A program made the position numbers and the translations under genes. This document shows positions 1 to 5,480 of a DNA stretch of 5,489 nucleotides, piece after piece. The stretch is from Planctomycetales bacterium (GTDB lineage Bacteria; Planctomycetota; Phycisphaerae; SM23-33), in assembly GCA_030631125.1 (NCBI GenBank), contig DAOVLS010000188.1, forward strand, positions 1 to 5,489. Reading direction: 5' to 3'. Each line of letters begins with the position of its first letter. Position 1 is the stretch's first letter. The notes beneath the pieces are model-generated. The model saw nothing but the letters and a program-made list of their open reading frames with translations. It was not told the origin of the DNA and did no database searches.

Positions 1-15
1 AGATATAGTACCGCC

Positions 16-63
16 CTGCCTGCCCTTCGGGTCTGAGCCTCAGGGTCGAAGACCGGCAGGCAG
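16..63. repeat. Compact multi-palindrome upstream of acpP
   Basis: A perfect 9-bp inverted repeat (16-24 CTGCCTGCC with 55-63 GGCAGGCAG) encloses three further short palindromes: CCC-TTC-GGG at 23-31, CTGAG-C-CTCAG at 33-43, and GGTC-GAA-GACC at 44-54. The same bases can instead form one long stem with CTTCG (25-29) pairing CGAAG (47-51). No T-run follows on the + strand, so it is not a textbook intrinsic terminator. It could be a dispersed palindromic repeat, a Rho- or attenuation-related structure, or the end of an upstream transcript; the upstream gene lies outside the window. The pairings are seen directly; the role is unknown. Confidence 0.6.
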
Positions 64-77
64 CGGCATTTACGGTA

Positions 78-97
78 GAGTCTCCCGTGAGGGACTC
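78..97 (+). promoter_or_regulatory. Small hairpin in acpP leader
   Basis: GAGTC at 78-82 pairs with GACTC at 93-97, and CC at 84-85 can pair with GG at 91-92 with a one-base bulge, leaving a small loop. It sits 38 bases before the acpP ribosome binding site. It may only be a transcript fold; no regulatory function can be shown from sequence. No convincing -35/-10 promoter pair was identified in 1-134. Confidence 0.25.
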
Positions 98-134
98 ATA
101 GTGAACTGGAACAGAACCTGAGTTTGTTTGCAGT

Positions 135-140
135 GAGGAG
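135..140 (+). promoter_or_regulatory. Shine-Dalgarno of acpP (fixes the GTG start)
   Basis: GAGGAG lies six bases before the GTG at 147. It supports initiation at this non-ATG codon, which yields the N-terminus expected for acyl carrier proteins. Confidence 0.8.
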
Positions 141-146
141 AAAATA

Positions 147-398
147 GTGGCCGAAGAAATCGAAGAAAAGGTCATCGAGATTGTCAGTGAGCAGATGGGC
201 GTTGACAAGAGCGAGATTACCCGCGAAACGTCGTTCGTCAACGACCTGAACGCCGACTCGCTGGACACGGTGGAGTTGGTCATGGAGTTCGAGGATGAGT
301 TCGAGATGAGCATCCCGGACGAAGAGGCCGAGAAAATCCAGACCGTGGGCCAGGCCATTGACTACATCAAGGAACACGGCAAGAAAGCATCCGCATAA
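147..398 (+). CDS. acpP: Acyl carrier protein
   Basis: This 83-residue acidic protein is the carrier of growing acyl chains in cytosolic type II fatty acid synthesis. Chains are held as thioesters on a 4'-phosphopantetheine arm that AcpS attaches to a serine. The attachment motif is present as DADSLD-like context (N35-A36-D37-S38-L39-D40), making Ser38 the modified residue. The protein has the family's usual length and four-helix pattern: helix I (about 3-17, [14 protein letters not shown]), the recognition helix II starting at Ser38 and rich in Glu/Asp, and the closing segment with TVGQAIDYI (about 66-74). The GTG start is chosen because GAGGAG lies six bases upstream and the protein begins like typical ACPs. 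fabF follows 51 bases downstream on the same strand, so the two are very likely co-transcribed. Identity is secure; which other ACPs the genome carries is unknown. Confidence 0.97.
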   Translation: MAEEIEEKVIEIVSEQMGVDKSEITRETSFVNDLNADSLDTVELVMEFEDEFEMSIPDEEAEKIQTVGQAIDYIKEHGKKASA

Positions 399-434
399 CC
401 TTGACGATGGCGGGTCGGGCATATTCCGGCCGGT

Positions 435-440
435 GGAAGG
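435..440 (+). promoter_or_regulatory. Shine-Dalgarno of fabF
   Basis: GGAAGG lies nine bases before the ATG at 450, supporting this start within the 51-base acpP-fabF gap. No promoter or terminator is evident in the gap, consistent with an operon. Confidence 0.6.
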
Positions 441-449
441 CGCTGCACA

Positions 450-1703
450 ATGACGAAACGCCGGGTAGTCATTACCGGTCTGGGCACGGTTAATCCGCTT
501 GCCCATGACGTCGAGAATTTCTGGACCGCTTTGCTTGAAGGTCGCAGCGGCGTCAGGACCATTGCGCGGTTCGACACCGAAGGATATGACTCGCGGATAG
601 GCGGCGAGGTGGTCGATTGGGCGGGCGTCCCGTCGGAATACATCGGCAAGCGCGAAATGAAGCGGCTTGACCGCTTCGCCCAGTTCGCTATCGCCGCCGC
701 CGTCGAAGCCGTCGAGAGCAGCAAAATCGACTTTGACGCAACCGACAAGGACCGTTGCGGCGTGCTGATAGGTAGTGGCATCGGCGGGCTGGAAACTTTG
801 CAAATCCAGCACAGGATATTGCTGGAAAGAGGTCCCGGGCGCGTAAGTCCCTTCACTATCCCCAAGTTGATGGTCAATGCCGCCAGCGGGAACGTAGCCA
901 TACTCTGGGGACTGCGTGGGCCTAACAGCGCCGTCGCCACCGCCTGCGCCTCGGCGGGCAACGCCATCGGCGACGCCTTCCGCCTTATCCAGCGGGACCA
1001 GACCGATGTGATGATCACCGGCGGATCGGAGGCGGCGCTCATCGAGATCGGCCTGTCGAGCTTCTGCGCGCTCAGGGCGCTTTCCACGCGCAACGACGAG
1101 CCGCAACGGGCTTCCAGACCGTTCGACAAGGACCGCGACGGCTTTCTCCTGGCTGAAGGCGCCGGCGTCATCATGCTGGAAGAATTAAACCACGCCATGG
1201 CCCGAGGAGCCGACATTCTCGCCGAACTTATCGGATACGGCAGCACCTGCGACGCCTCTCACATCACCGCGCCGGACCCTGCCGGCAGCGGCGCCGCCGA
1301 TGCGATACGTGACGCACTGACCGATGCGGAACTGTCGCATGAGCAGGTCGATTACATCAACGCCCACGGAACGAGCACGCAACTCAACGACATAATGGAG
1401 ACCCGCGCGATAAAGGAAGTCTTCAATCGGCACGCATACGACGGGCTGGTCGTCTCATCCACCAAGAGCGCCGTAGGCCACCTGTTGGGCGCCAGCGGCG
1501 GCGTCGAGATGATCGCTACCGTCAAGGCCATCCGGACCGGATGGGTCCCGCCGACGCTCAACCTCGAAAACCCCGACGACGAATGCGACCTTGACTACTG
1601 CCCGCTGGTAAAACGCGCCAAAGACGTGAACGTCGCGCTGTCGAGTTCCTTCGGCTTCGGCGGACACAACGTCGTCCTGGCGGTCAGGAAATTCGAGGCA
1701 TAA
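450..1703 (+). CDS. fabF: Beta-ketoacyl-ACP synthase II (KAS II)
   Basis: This 417-residue cytosolic condensing enzyme of type II fatty acid synthesis joins an acyl group, transferred from acyl-ACP to its active-site cysteine, with malonyl-ACP, releasing CO2 and extending the chain by two carbons. The thiolase-fold features are complete: nucleophile Cys166 in TACASAGNAIGDA, His306 in NAHGTST, Lys339 in STKSAVGHLLGASGG, His344 in the same motif, and the glycine-rich FGFGGHN loop at 401-407 near the C-terminus. Length matches FabF (about 410-415), and the Cys-His-His triad fits KAS I/II rather than FabH. The SxxGH and GIGG elements (GSGIGG at 108-113) favour FabF over FabB, but substrate preference cannot be read with certainty. 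It follows acpP by 51 bases with a plausible Shine-Dalgarno, the common acpP-fabF arrangement, so enzyme and carrier are probably made together. No truncation or missing catalytic residue is seen. Confidence 0.96.
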   Translation: MTKRRVVITGLGTVNPLAHDVENFWTALLEGRSGVRTIARFDTEGYDSRIGGEVVDWAGVPSEYIGKREMKRLDRFAQFAIAAAVEAVESSKIDFDATDKDRCGVLIGSGIGGLETLQIQHRILLERGPGRVSPFTIPKLMVNAASGNVAILWGLRGPNSAVATACASAGNAIGDAFRLIQRDQTDVMITGGSEAALIEIGLSSFCALRALSTRNDEPQRASRPFDKDRDGFLLAEGAGVIMLEELNHAMARGADILAELIGYGSTCDASHITAPDPAGSGAADAIRDALTDAELSHEQVDYINAHGTSTQLNDIMETRAIKEVFNRHAYDGLVVSSTKSAVGHLLGASGGVEMIATVKAIRTGWVPPTLNLENPDDECDLDYCPLVKRAKDVNVALSSSFGFGGHNVVLAVRKFEA

Positions 1704-1710
1704 AGCAGGG

Positions 1711-1792
1711 GTAGGCCGGGACGAAGCGCAAGCGCAGTCCCGGCGGTTCGAGGAAGAAAGGTGGGACTCCGCTGCGCTGCGTCCCAGCCTGC
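1711..1792. repeat. Inverted pair of REP-like palindromes (REPIN-like)
   Basis: Two related palindromic units lie head to head between the convergent fabF and the next gene. Unit 1 is GCCGGGAC (1715-1722) pairing with GTCCCGGC (1737-1744) and is preceded by GTAG at 1711-1714. Unit 2 is TGGGAC (1762-1767) pairing with GTCCCA (1781-1786). Read on the - strand, unit 2 (1790 down to 1763) matches unit 1 (1713-1741) at 25 of 29 aligned positions, with one gap. Its head tetranucleotide is GCAG rather than GTAG. A 5' GTAG or GGAG next to an imperfect palindrome is a known hallmark of REP sequences mobilised by RAYT (REP-associated tyrosine) transposases. The pair could also fold transcripts from both genes and help end them; a CCTTTCTTCC tract follows unit 2 on the - strand, but no long T-run exists. 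Confidence 0.7.
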
Positions 1793-1794
1793 GA

Positions 1795-3750
1795 CTACCT
1801 TTCCAACCCTCGCTCCGGCACGACCACCGGTTCCGGCGTCGGCTTCATCGCCTTCCGCTGGGCGTCGGTGAGCAGTTCGGTCGTGATATAGTCGTTGATT
1901 TTCTTGCTGACTTCACCGAGCGCCTTGGCGTCGGTAAGGTCCACGCCCATCATTTGTTTTACATAGGCGGTCCTGATTTTGGTTATTTGATCTGCAGTAA
2001 GGTCGACCTTCCTGTATTTGTCGATTATCCACCGGGCCTGGTATTGAAACCACTTGACCTCTTGAGAGGGGTTAAGCACGGCGATAAACTTCGCTCGCCA
2101 CTGCCTCTTAATTTTCCCCTCTCCGGCCTGAAGACTGCGCATCCTGGCGAAGGCTGCTTTTTCGGCGTCCTTGTCCCCGCTGGCCCTGGCTTCGGCGACC
2201 ATTGTCTTGACGGCAGTCATTTCCACGACCATGCCGGCGTAAAAATCCTTCATCGCCTTGTCCCGCCCGGCAACCAGGTCGGCCAATTCCTTTTTTTGTT
2301 CTTCGCTCAGCCCGCAGACCCTGGCCAACTGTACGTGCAACGGTGATTTATCGGGCGCGAGGGGCTTTCTCGTGTCTTCGATTGGTTTTACCGGCGGTTT
2401 TGCGCTGGCGGCGGCCTTTCCCCATTCCTTGCGATGACCGCTCATCCGGGCCAGGAGTTTGTCCATCCCCTTTGCTGCCTCGCCATCCAGGACTTTCCGC
2501 AGACCGTCCAGACGCTTCAGCATCGGCAGGTCCCAACCGAGGTACTCGTAGAGCACCCGTCCACCAGCAGAAACCTCCATCACGTACGTCGGCCCGGCTG
2601 GAGGCTTTGCCATTCTGATCCCAGAGAGATTCATCGCCCGAGCGAGGAAGCCCTCTTTTGCCAAGTGGTCGATAATCTTTTCGGCCTGTTTCCCGGAAAT
2701 AAAGAGAAAATCACGACCTATTGCGACCTTGCCTTCGAGCTCATGCGCACCCAATGAAAGAATTCGGTACAAAGGTTTGTCTTGCCGACCGTGGTAACTC
2801 AAGTGCAAACAGAACGAGTCGCGATTGGCCTTGAGTAACTTGACGCGCTCGACGGCGGGGTTGGGCTTGACGGCTACGGCGAATGTGAAGGTCTTGATGG
2901 CGGGCGCCTGCATCTTCCTTCTTGAGGCTTTTCTGTATTTCAACGTCAGTTTGGCCGTTCCCGGCCTGGTCGCCAGGAAGGTGAATACGAATTTTCCGGG
3001 AACTTTGACGCCCTTGCGGTCGCGCGAGACATATTTTCCGTTGTCCACATGCACGATTGTCTTACCTTCGCCTTCGACCTTCGCTATTGACCAGTACCAG
3101 GGGCGCGGATTGCTGTCCAGACGGATGATGATTCTCTGCCCGGCGATGACCGAAACCTTTTTTCCGTTGGCCGAATCGTCCAGTTCCAGCGGGGTTGGGG
3201 GATTGGCCGGCGCATCCGGCGACGGCAGGAGCCGACCGGTCTCCAGATAGAGCGGGCCGTCGCGGTACCTCTTGAGCAGCCAGCCGCCGTGCACCATGTG
3301 CTTGCTCAGGCTCACGTCCGGGTCGAAGTGCTGCATCAAGCCCCACGGCGTCCAGATACGGTCGTACTCCTTGCCGGCGATAGGCTTTCCGTTATAGGTA
3401 AGCCGGCCGAGGCGATTCTCGTTGCAAGTGCCGGCTGCGCCTATGTTGTACTCGTATTTCCACTTGCCAAGGGCGTACACGCCGGACTTCTTCGTATCAA
3501 CCCTGGCGGATTTTAAGACGGGCCTCGCTCCTTTCAGCGGCGCCCGGCAGTGCTCGCACTGGCCGAGTTTGGCCGAGCATTTCTTACAGAGCACGAACGC
3601 CCCCCCGCCGGTCTCCTTGCCGCAGACGACGCACTTGCCGAGGTCGCCGGGATAGTACCTGCCCTTGCACGTTTGGCACAGTTCGGCCCTTACCGGAGCG
3701 GTGAATACCAGCACCGCCAATACACCCAACGCGATAACAAGTCGTTTCAT
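1795..3750 (-). CDS. Exported multidomain protein: CxxC zinc knuckles, chagasin-like domain, LTxxQ-like helices
   Basis: The function of this 651-residue protein is not recognised. Residues 1-22 form a classical Sec signal peptide (KR, hydrophobic core, cleavage likely after VRA), so the product is probably periplasmic or secreted. Four CxxC pairs follow at C25/C28, C40/C43, C55/C58 and C65/C68, enough for two zinc sites. Residues about 90-170 are aromatic- and glycine-rich with no assigned fold. Residues about 196-295 resemble chagasin/MEROPS I42 inhibitors: GQRIIIRL, then N214-P215 before WYW, FxF...PGTAKLTLKYR at 254-273, and a closing FTFAVAV strand. The canonical NPTTG loop is changed to NPRPW. 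Residues 300-440 are unassigned; 445-475 is a Pro/Lys/Ala linker. The C-terminal 475-635 is helical with L-x-x-x-Q motifs (LSEEQ 481, LNPSQ 559, LTADQ 584, LTDAQ 627) reminiscent of Spy/CpxP. The start at 3750 is preferred over an in-frame ATG at 3777 because AGAAGGA lies eight bases upstream and the signal peptide then begins directly. No co-directional partner is closely linked. Confidence 0.85.
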   Translation of the reverse strand: MKRLVIALGVLAVLVFTAPVRAELCQTCKGRYYPGDLGKCVVCGKETGGGAFVLCKKCSAKLGQCEHCRAPLKGARPVLKSARVDTKKSGVYALGKWKYEYNIGAAGTCNENRLGRLTYNGKPIAGKEYDRIWTPWGLMQHFDPDVSLSKHMVHGGWLLKRYRDGPLYLETGRLLPSPDAPANPPTPLELDDSANGKKVSVIAGQRIIIRLDSNPRPWYWSIAKVEGEGKTIVHVDNGKYVSRDRKGVKVPGKFVFTFLATRPGTAKLTLKYRKASRRKMQAPAIKTFTFAVAVKPNPAVERVKLLKANRDSFCLHLSYHGRQDKPLYRILSLGAHELEGKVAIGRDFLFISGKQAEKIIDHLAKEGFLARAMNLSGIRMAKPPAGPTYVMEVSAGGRVLYEYLGWDLPMLKRLDGLRKVLDGEAAKGMDKLLARMSGHRKEWGKAAASAKPPVKPIEDTRKPLAPDKSPLHVQLARVCGLSEEQKKELADLVAGRDKAMKDFYAGMVVEMTAVKTMVAEARASGDKDAEKAAFARMRSLQAGEGKIKRQWRAKFIAVLNPSQEVKWFQYQARWIIDKYRKVDLTADQITKIRTAYVKQMMGVDLTDAKALGEVSKKINDYITTELLTDAQRKAMKPTPEPVVVPERGLER

Positions 3751-3758
3751 GGTGGGAT

Positions 3759-3765
3759 TCCTTCT
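3759..3765 (-). promoter_or_regulatory. Shine-Dalgarno deciding the start of the exported protein
   Basis: On the - strand AGAAGGA ends eight bases before the ATG whose first base is 3750. The alternative in-frame ATG at 3777 lies upstream of this site and would add nine charged residues ahead of the signal peptide, so 3750 is favoured. Confidence 0.75.
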
Positions 3766-3878
3766 GCTTTTGCGCATAACGACACACTCACGCCGCGTAA
3801 TAAATCAGACGCTTTGTTTGCGGAAAAGTTCCCCTTTCCCCCGAAGAAATTTTTTTCTGTTCCCCTATTTGCCCTGAT

Positions 3879-3970
3879 GAACCATGCCTCGCTGAAGCGA
3901 GCACGCCCAAAGAATCTCTCCCCAAAACACGCCCAATTTTTTGGCGTGCTTGCTTCAGCGAGGCATGTTC
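3879..3970. repeat. Large imperfect inverted repeat overlapping the 3' end of the tRNA nucleotidyltransferase gene
   Basis: Arms 3884-3907 and 3943-3966 form a 24-position stem: 15 perfect pairs (ATGCCTCGCTGAAGC with GCTTCAGCGAGGCAT), one G-T position (3899/3951), then eight perfect pairs (AGCACGCC with GGCGTGCT). GAAC (3879-3882) and GTTC (3967-3970) extend it past a one-base bulge. The spacer is about 35 bases. Each arm is itself palindromic (CTCGC-TGAA-GCGAG at 3888-3901; CTTGC-TTCA-GCGAG at 3949-3962), the organisation of two REP units in inverted orientation. The repeat covers the last codons and TGA of the - strand gene. No T-run follows on either strand, so terminator activity is not assured. 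The rest of the gap (3751-3878) holds a leader with A- and G-rich tracts on the - strand and no convincing promoter. Confidence 0.8.
3928..3948. other. Short competing hairpin inside the large inverted repeat
   Basis: CACGCC plus AA (3928-3933, 3935-3936, one bulged C) pairs with TT plus GGCGTG (3941-3948) around a TTTT loop. It uses the same right arm as the large inverted repeat, so the two folds exclude one another. The left element CACGCCCAA occurs twice as a direct repeat, at 3902-3910 and 3928-3936. Confidence 0.5.
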
Positions 3971-5181
3971 ACGAACCCACGCGCCATTCGCATCGCATCG
4001 CGCCTGTTGGTAATCTGTTCGTTCAGTTGAGCGTCGTAAAGTTTCCGAAGAACACGTCCCAGAATCGCCCCTTCTTTCAGGCCTATCTCTTTGAGGTCCG
4101 CTCCCGTAACCAGCGGCGCCGGGGCAATCTGTTTCGGGTCGATTTGTTTGATCCGTCGGCGGATGGCCAGGTTGTGGCGTTTTCCATCGGTACGGGTTCG
4201 TTCCTCGATGCGCCAAAGCGCTTCGAGACGATGATAATCGCGGTGCGCGAGCAGCCGCTTGAATTCGGCCAGGGGCATATCGGGAGCGCTTTTCCAGTCG
4301 CCGAGGTGTTCGCTCATCCAGAGAAGGGATTTTCGCATGTCGTTCGAGCCGCCCCATCGACGGACAATCCTGCGGATGTCCTTGGCGGGCAGTCCGCCCA
4401 GCATGGCTGCGAAGGTCAGTAGTGCGTCGCTTCGATGGGCAGCGCCGCTGATCCGCCTCAACGTCCATAACCACAGACCGGCATCAGCGAATATTTCCGG
4501 CAGGATCGCTTCAAGTAGTCCGAGTTTATGGAGTTGTTTCAGCGATGCCGCCGCTGTTTTTCTCGCGAGCATCTTTTCAAGTTCTTCGCGGATGCGTTCG
4601 CCGCTGATTTTTGTAATCCGCCCGGCGTTGCGCCTAATTGCTTCGGCGGTGGCGCGGTCGATACCGAAGCCGAAGCGTCCGGCGAAACGTACCGCGCGGA
4701 GCATTCGCAGGTAATCTTCGGCGAACCGACGCTTCGGGGCGCCGATGGCGCGGATAATGCCGACTTTCAGGTCTTTTCGACCGCCGACGTAATCAATCAC
4801 CTTATCGGAAACCGGGTCGTAGAACATCCCGTTGATGGTGAAGTCTCGCCGCTGTGCGTCTTCGCGGGCGGTAACGAATTTCACACCGTCGGGATGCCGC
4901 CCGTCGGAATAGGAAAGGTCGCTTCGGAAGGTCGTAACTTCCACCGTTCGCCGGTTGATGATTACCATCGCCACGCCGAACTTCGCCCCGATCATCAGCA
5001 CATGGTCGAAAATTCGCTTTACCTGTCGCGGCGTTGCGCTGGTGGCTACATCGTAATCGGAGGCCCGATGCCCCAGCAGCATATCGCGCACGCATCCCCC
5101 TGCCAGCAGCGCATCATACCCAGCCGCCCGAAGCCTGCGGATAACCCCAACCGCTGTCGCCTTGGTTGCCGATGATCCCAT
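3955..5181 (-). CDS. Class II CCA tRNA nucleotidyltransferase / poly(A) polymerase family protein
   Basis: This 408-residue cytosolic enzyme belongs to the class II nucleotidyltransferases that add or repair the CCA 3' end of tRNAs, or in related members add A or CC only, or poly(A). The conserved head motifs appear in order: motif A with AGGCVRDMLLG (27-37) and the metal-binding DYD at Asp42 and Asp44; RRDFTINGMFYDP (motif B, 111-123); the DYVGGRKDL segment (130-138, motif C region); EDYLRMLRAVRFA (155-167), whose EDxxR (motif D) recognises the incoming base; and the SGERIREELEKML helix (193-205). The C-terminal PLVTGADLKEIGLKEG...DAQL region (357-385) is the usual arm domain; no HD phosphohydrolase domain is evident. 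The ATG at 5181 is preferred; an in-frame TTG at 5217 would add 12 residues, and neither has a clear Shine-Dalgarno. The last codons lie in an inverted repeat. CCA- versus A-adding specificity cannot be told from sequence, so no symbol is given. Confidence 0.92.
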   Translation of the reverse strand: MGSSATKATAVGVIRRLRAAGYDALLAGGCVRDMLLGHRASDYDVATSATPRQVKRIFDHVLMIGAKFGVAMVIINRRTVEVTTFRSDLSYSDGRHPDGVKFVTAREDAQRRDFTINGMFYDPVSDKVIDYVGGRKDLKVGIIRAIGAPKRRFAEDYLRMLRAVRFAGRFGFGIDRATAEAIRRNAGRITKISGERIREELEKMLARKTAAASLKQLHKLGLLEAILPEIFADAGLWLWTLRRISGAAHRSDALLTFAAMLGGLPAKDIRRIVRRWGGSNDMRKSLLWMSEHLGDWKSAPDMPLAEFKRLLAHRDYHRLEALWRIEERTRTDGKRHNLAIRRRIKQIDPKQIAPAPLVTGADLKEIGLKEGAILGRVLRKLYDAQLNEQITNRRDAMRMARGFVNMPR

Positions 5182-5302
5182 AACAGATAAGGTCGCCCCA
5201 CAGGACGCGGATGTCAATCATACGTTGGGGAAATCAAATATCGTAGTACAACAACAAAAACATCGCTATTGAGTACTTTGCCTTCGATCTTCGCTTCCGC
5301 CA
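5182..5302. other. Upstream region of the nucleotidyltransferase gene, no gene seen
   Basis: This stretch contains no supported coding region. It is AT-rich around 5228-5272, where - strand TTGTTG and TATTTG-like elements could be part of a promoter, but no well-spaced pair stands out. An exact TTGACA occurs on the - strand at 5217-5212, but the only -10-like element downstream (TTATCT) is 21 bases away and abuts the start codon. Confidence 0.3.
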
Positions 5303-5346
5303 GCCCCAACGGGGCGACAGAATTTAGCCGGGGGCATAGCCCCCGG
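5303..5346. repeat. Pair of GC-rich palindromes
   Basis: GCCCC-AAC-GGGGC (5303-5315) is followed 12 bases later by CCGGGGGC-ATA-GCCCCCGG (5328-5346), an 8-bp perfect stem with a three-base loop. Both are perfect palindromes with minimal loops, separated by an AT-richer spacer. From memory, similar paired GC palindromes recur between genes in Planctomycetota and some other phyla; this recollection was not checked. Copies elsewhere in the genome would confirm a dispersed repeat family. The second stem might also act as a transcription barrier between the divergent flanking genes, although no T-run follows. Confidence 0.65.
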
Positions 5347-5397
5347 TAAGAGGCCCCTTATCAGCACCCAGCCCCGAAGATACCATGTAGCAAAAAG

Positions 5398-5480
5398 AGC
5401 CAGCCTCGGACAGGATATGGTTGAAAAAGTTCAGTTTTATCGCTCGAACGTTTTCCAACCCTAACTGAAGGAGACTGGCT
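5398..5480 (+). promoter_or_regulatory. Folded leader that pairs over the Shine-Dalgarno of the next gene
   Basis: The outer stem pairs 5398-5407 with 5471-5480 (9 of 10 positions; C5404 and A5474 are mismatched) and ends exactly one base before the ATG at 5481. Inside it GGTTG (5419-5423) pairs CAACC (5456-5460), AAAA pairs TTTT and GTTC (5429-5432) pairs GAAC (5446-5449), 13 pairs broken by a bulge and a mismatch. The outer stem buries the GAG of the AAGGAG ribosome site. An alternative stem, TTCAGTT (5430-5436) with AACTGAA (5463-5469), competes with the inner one. Leaders that hide the ribosome site are known for some insertion-sequence transposases and for cis-regulated genes; which applies here is not decidable. 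Confidence 0.5.
5468..5473 (+). promoter_or_regulatory. Shine-Dalgarno of the gene at the window edge
   Basis: AAGGAG lies seven bases before the ATG at 5481, the strongest ribosome site in the window. Its last three bases are paired in the folded leader. Confidence 0.55.

Noticed and set aside
1..146. tRNA or other known structured RNA in the acpP leader, suggested by the cloverleaf-like fold
   Set aside because: The 48-base element is too short for a tRNA and lacks T-loop and anticodon-arm sequence features.
96..1106. Long - strand open frame (336 codons) antisense to acpP and fabF
   Set aside because: It is fully antisense to two unmistakable genes, its protein is low-complexity with no recognisable motif, and it arises from the GC-biased codon use of the sense genes.
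362..1246. Second long - strand open frame (294 codons) opposite fabF
   Set aside because: Shadow of fabF; serine/arginine/proline-rich translation with no domain and no ribosome site.
1715..1744. Intrinsic terminator of fabF
   Set aside because: The stem is strong, but it is followed by GGTTCGAGG with no T-run; it fits better as one half of a repeat pair, though it may still affect transcript ends.
3550..4422. + strand open frame (290 codons) crossing the intergenic repeat
   Set aside because: It is antisense to the signal-peptide region of one real gene and the C-terminal half of another and runs through the inverted repeat; no domain signature.
4528..5175. + strand open frame antisense to the nucleotidyltransferase
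   Set aside because: Catalytic motifs of the - strand protein explain the sequence; the + frame shows no family features.
5174..5217. TTGACA (- strand, 5217-5212) with TTATCT as a sigma-70 promoter for the nucleotidyltransferase
   Set aside because: Spacing is 21 bases rather than about 17, and the -10-like element ends only three bases before the ATG.
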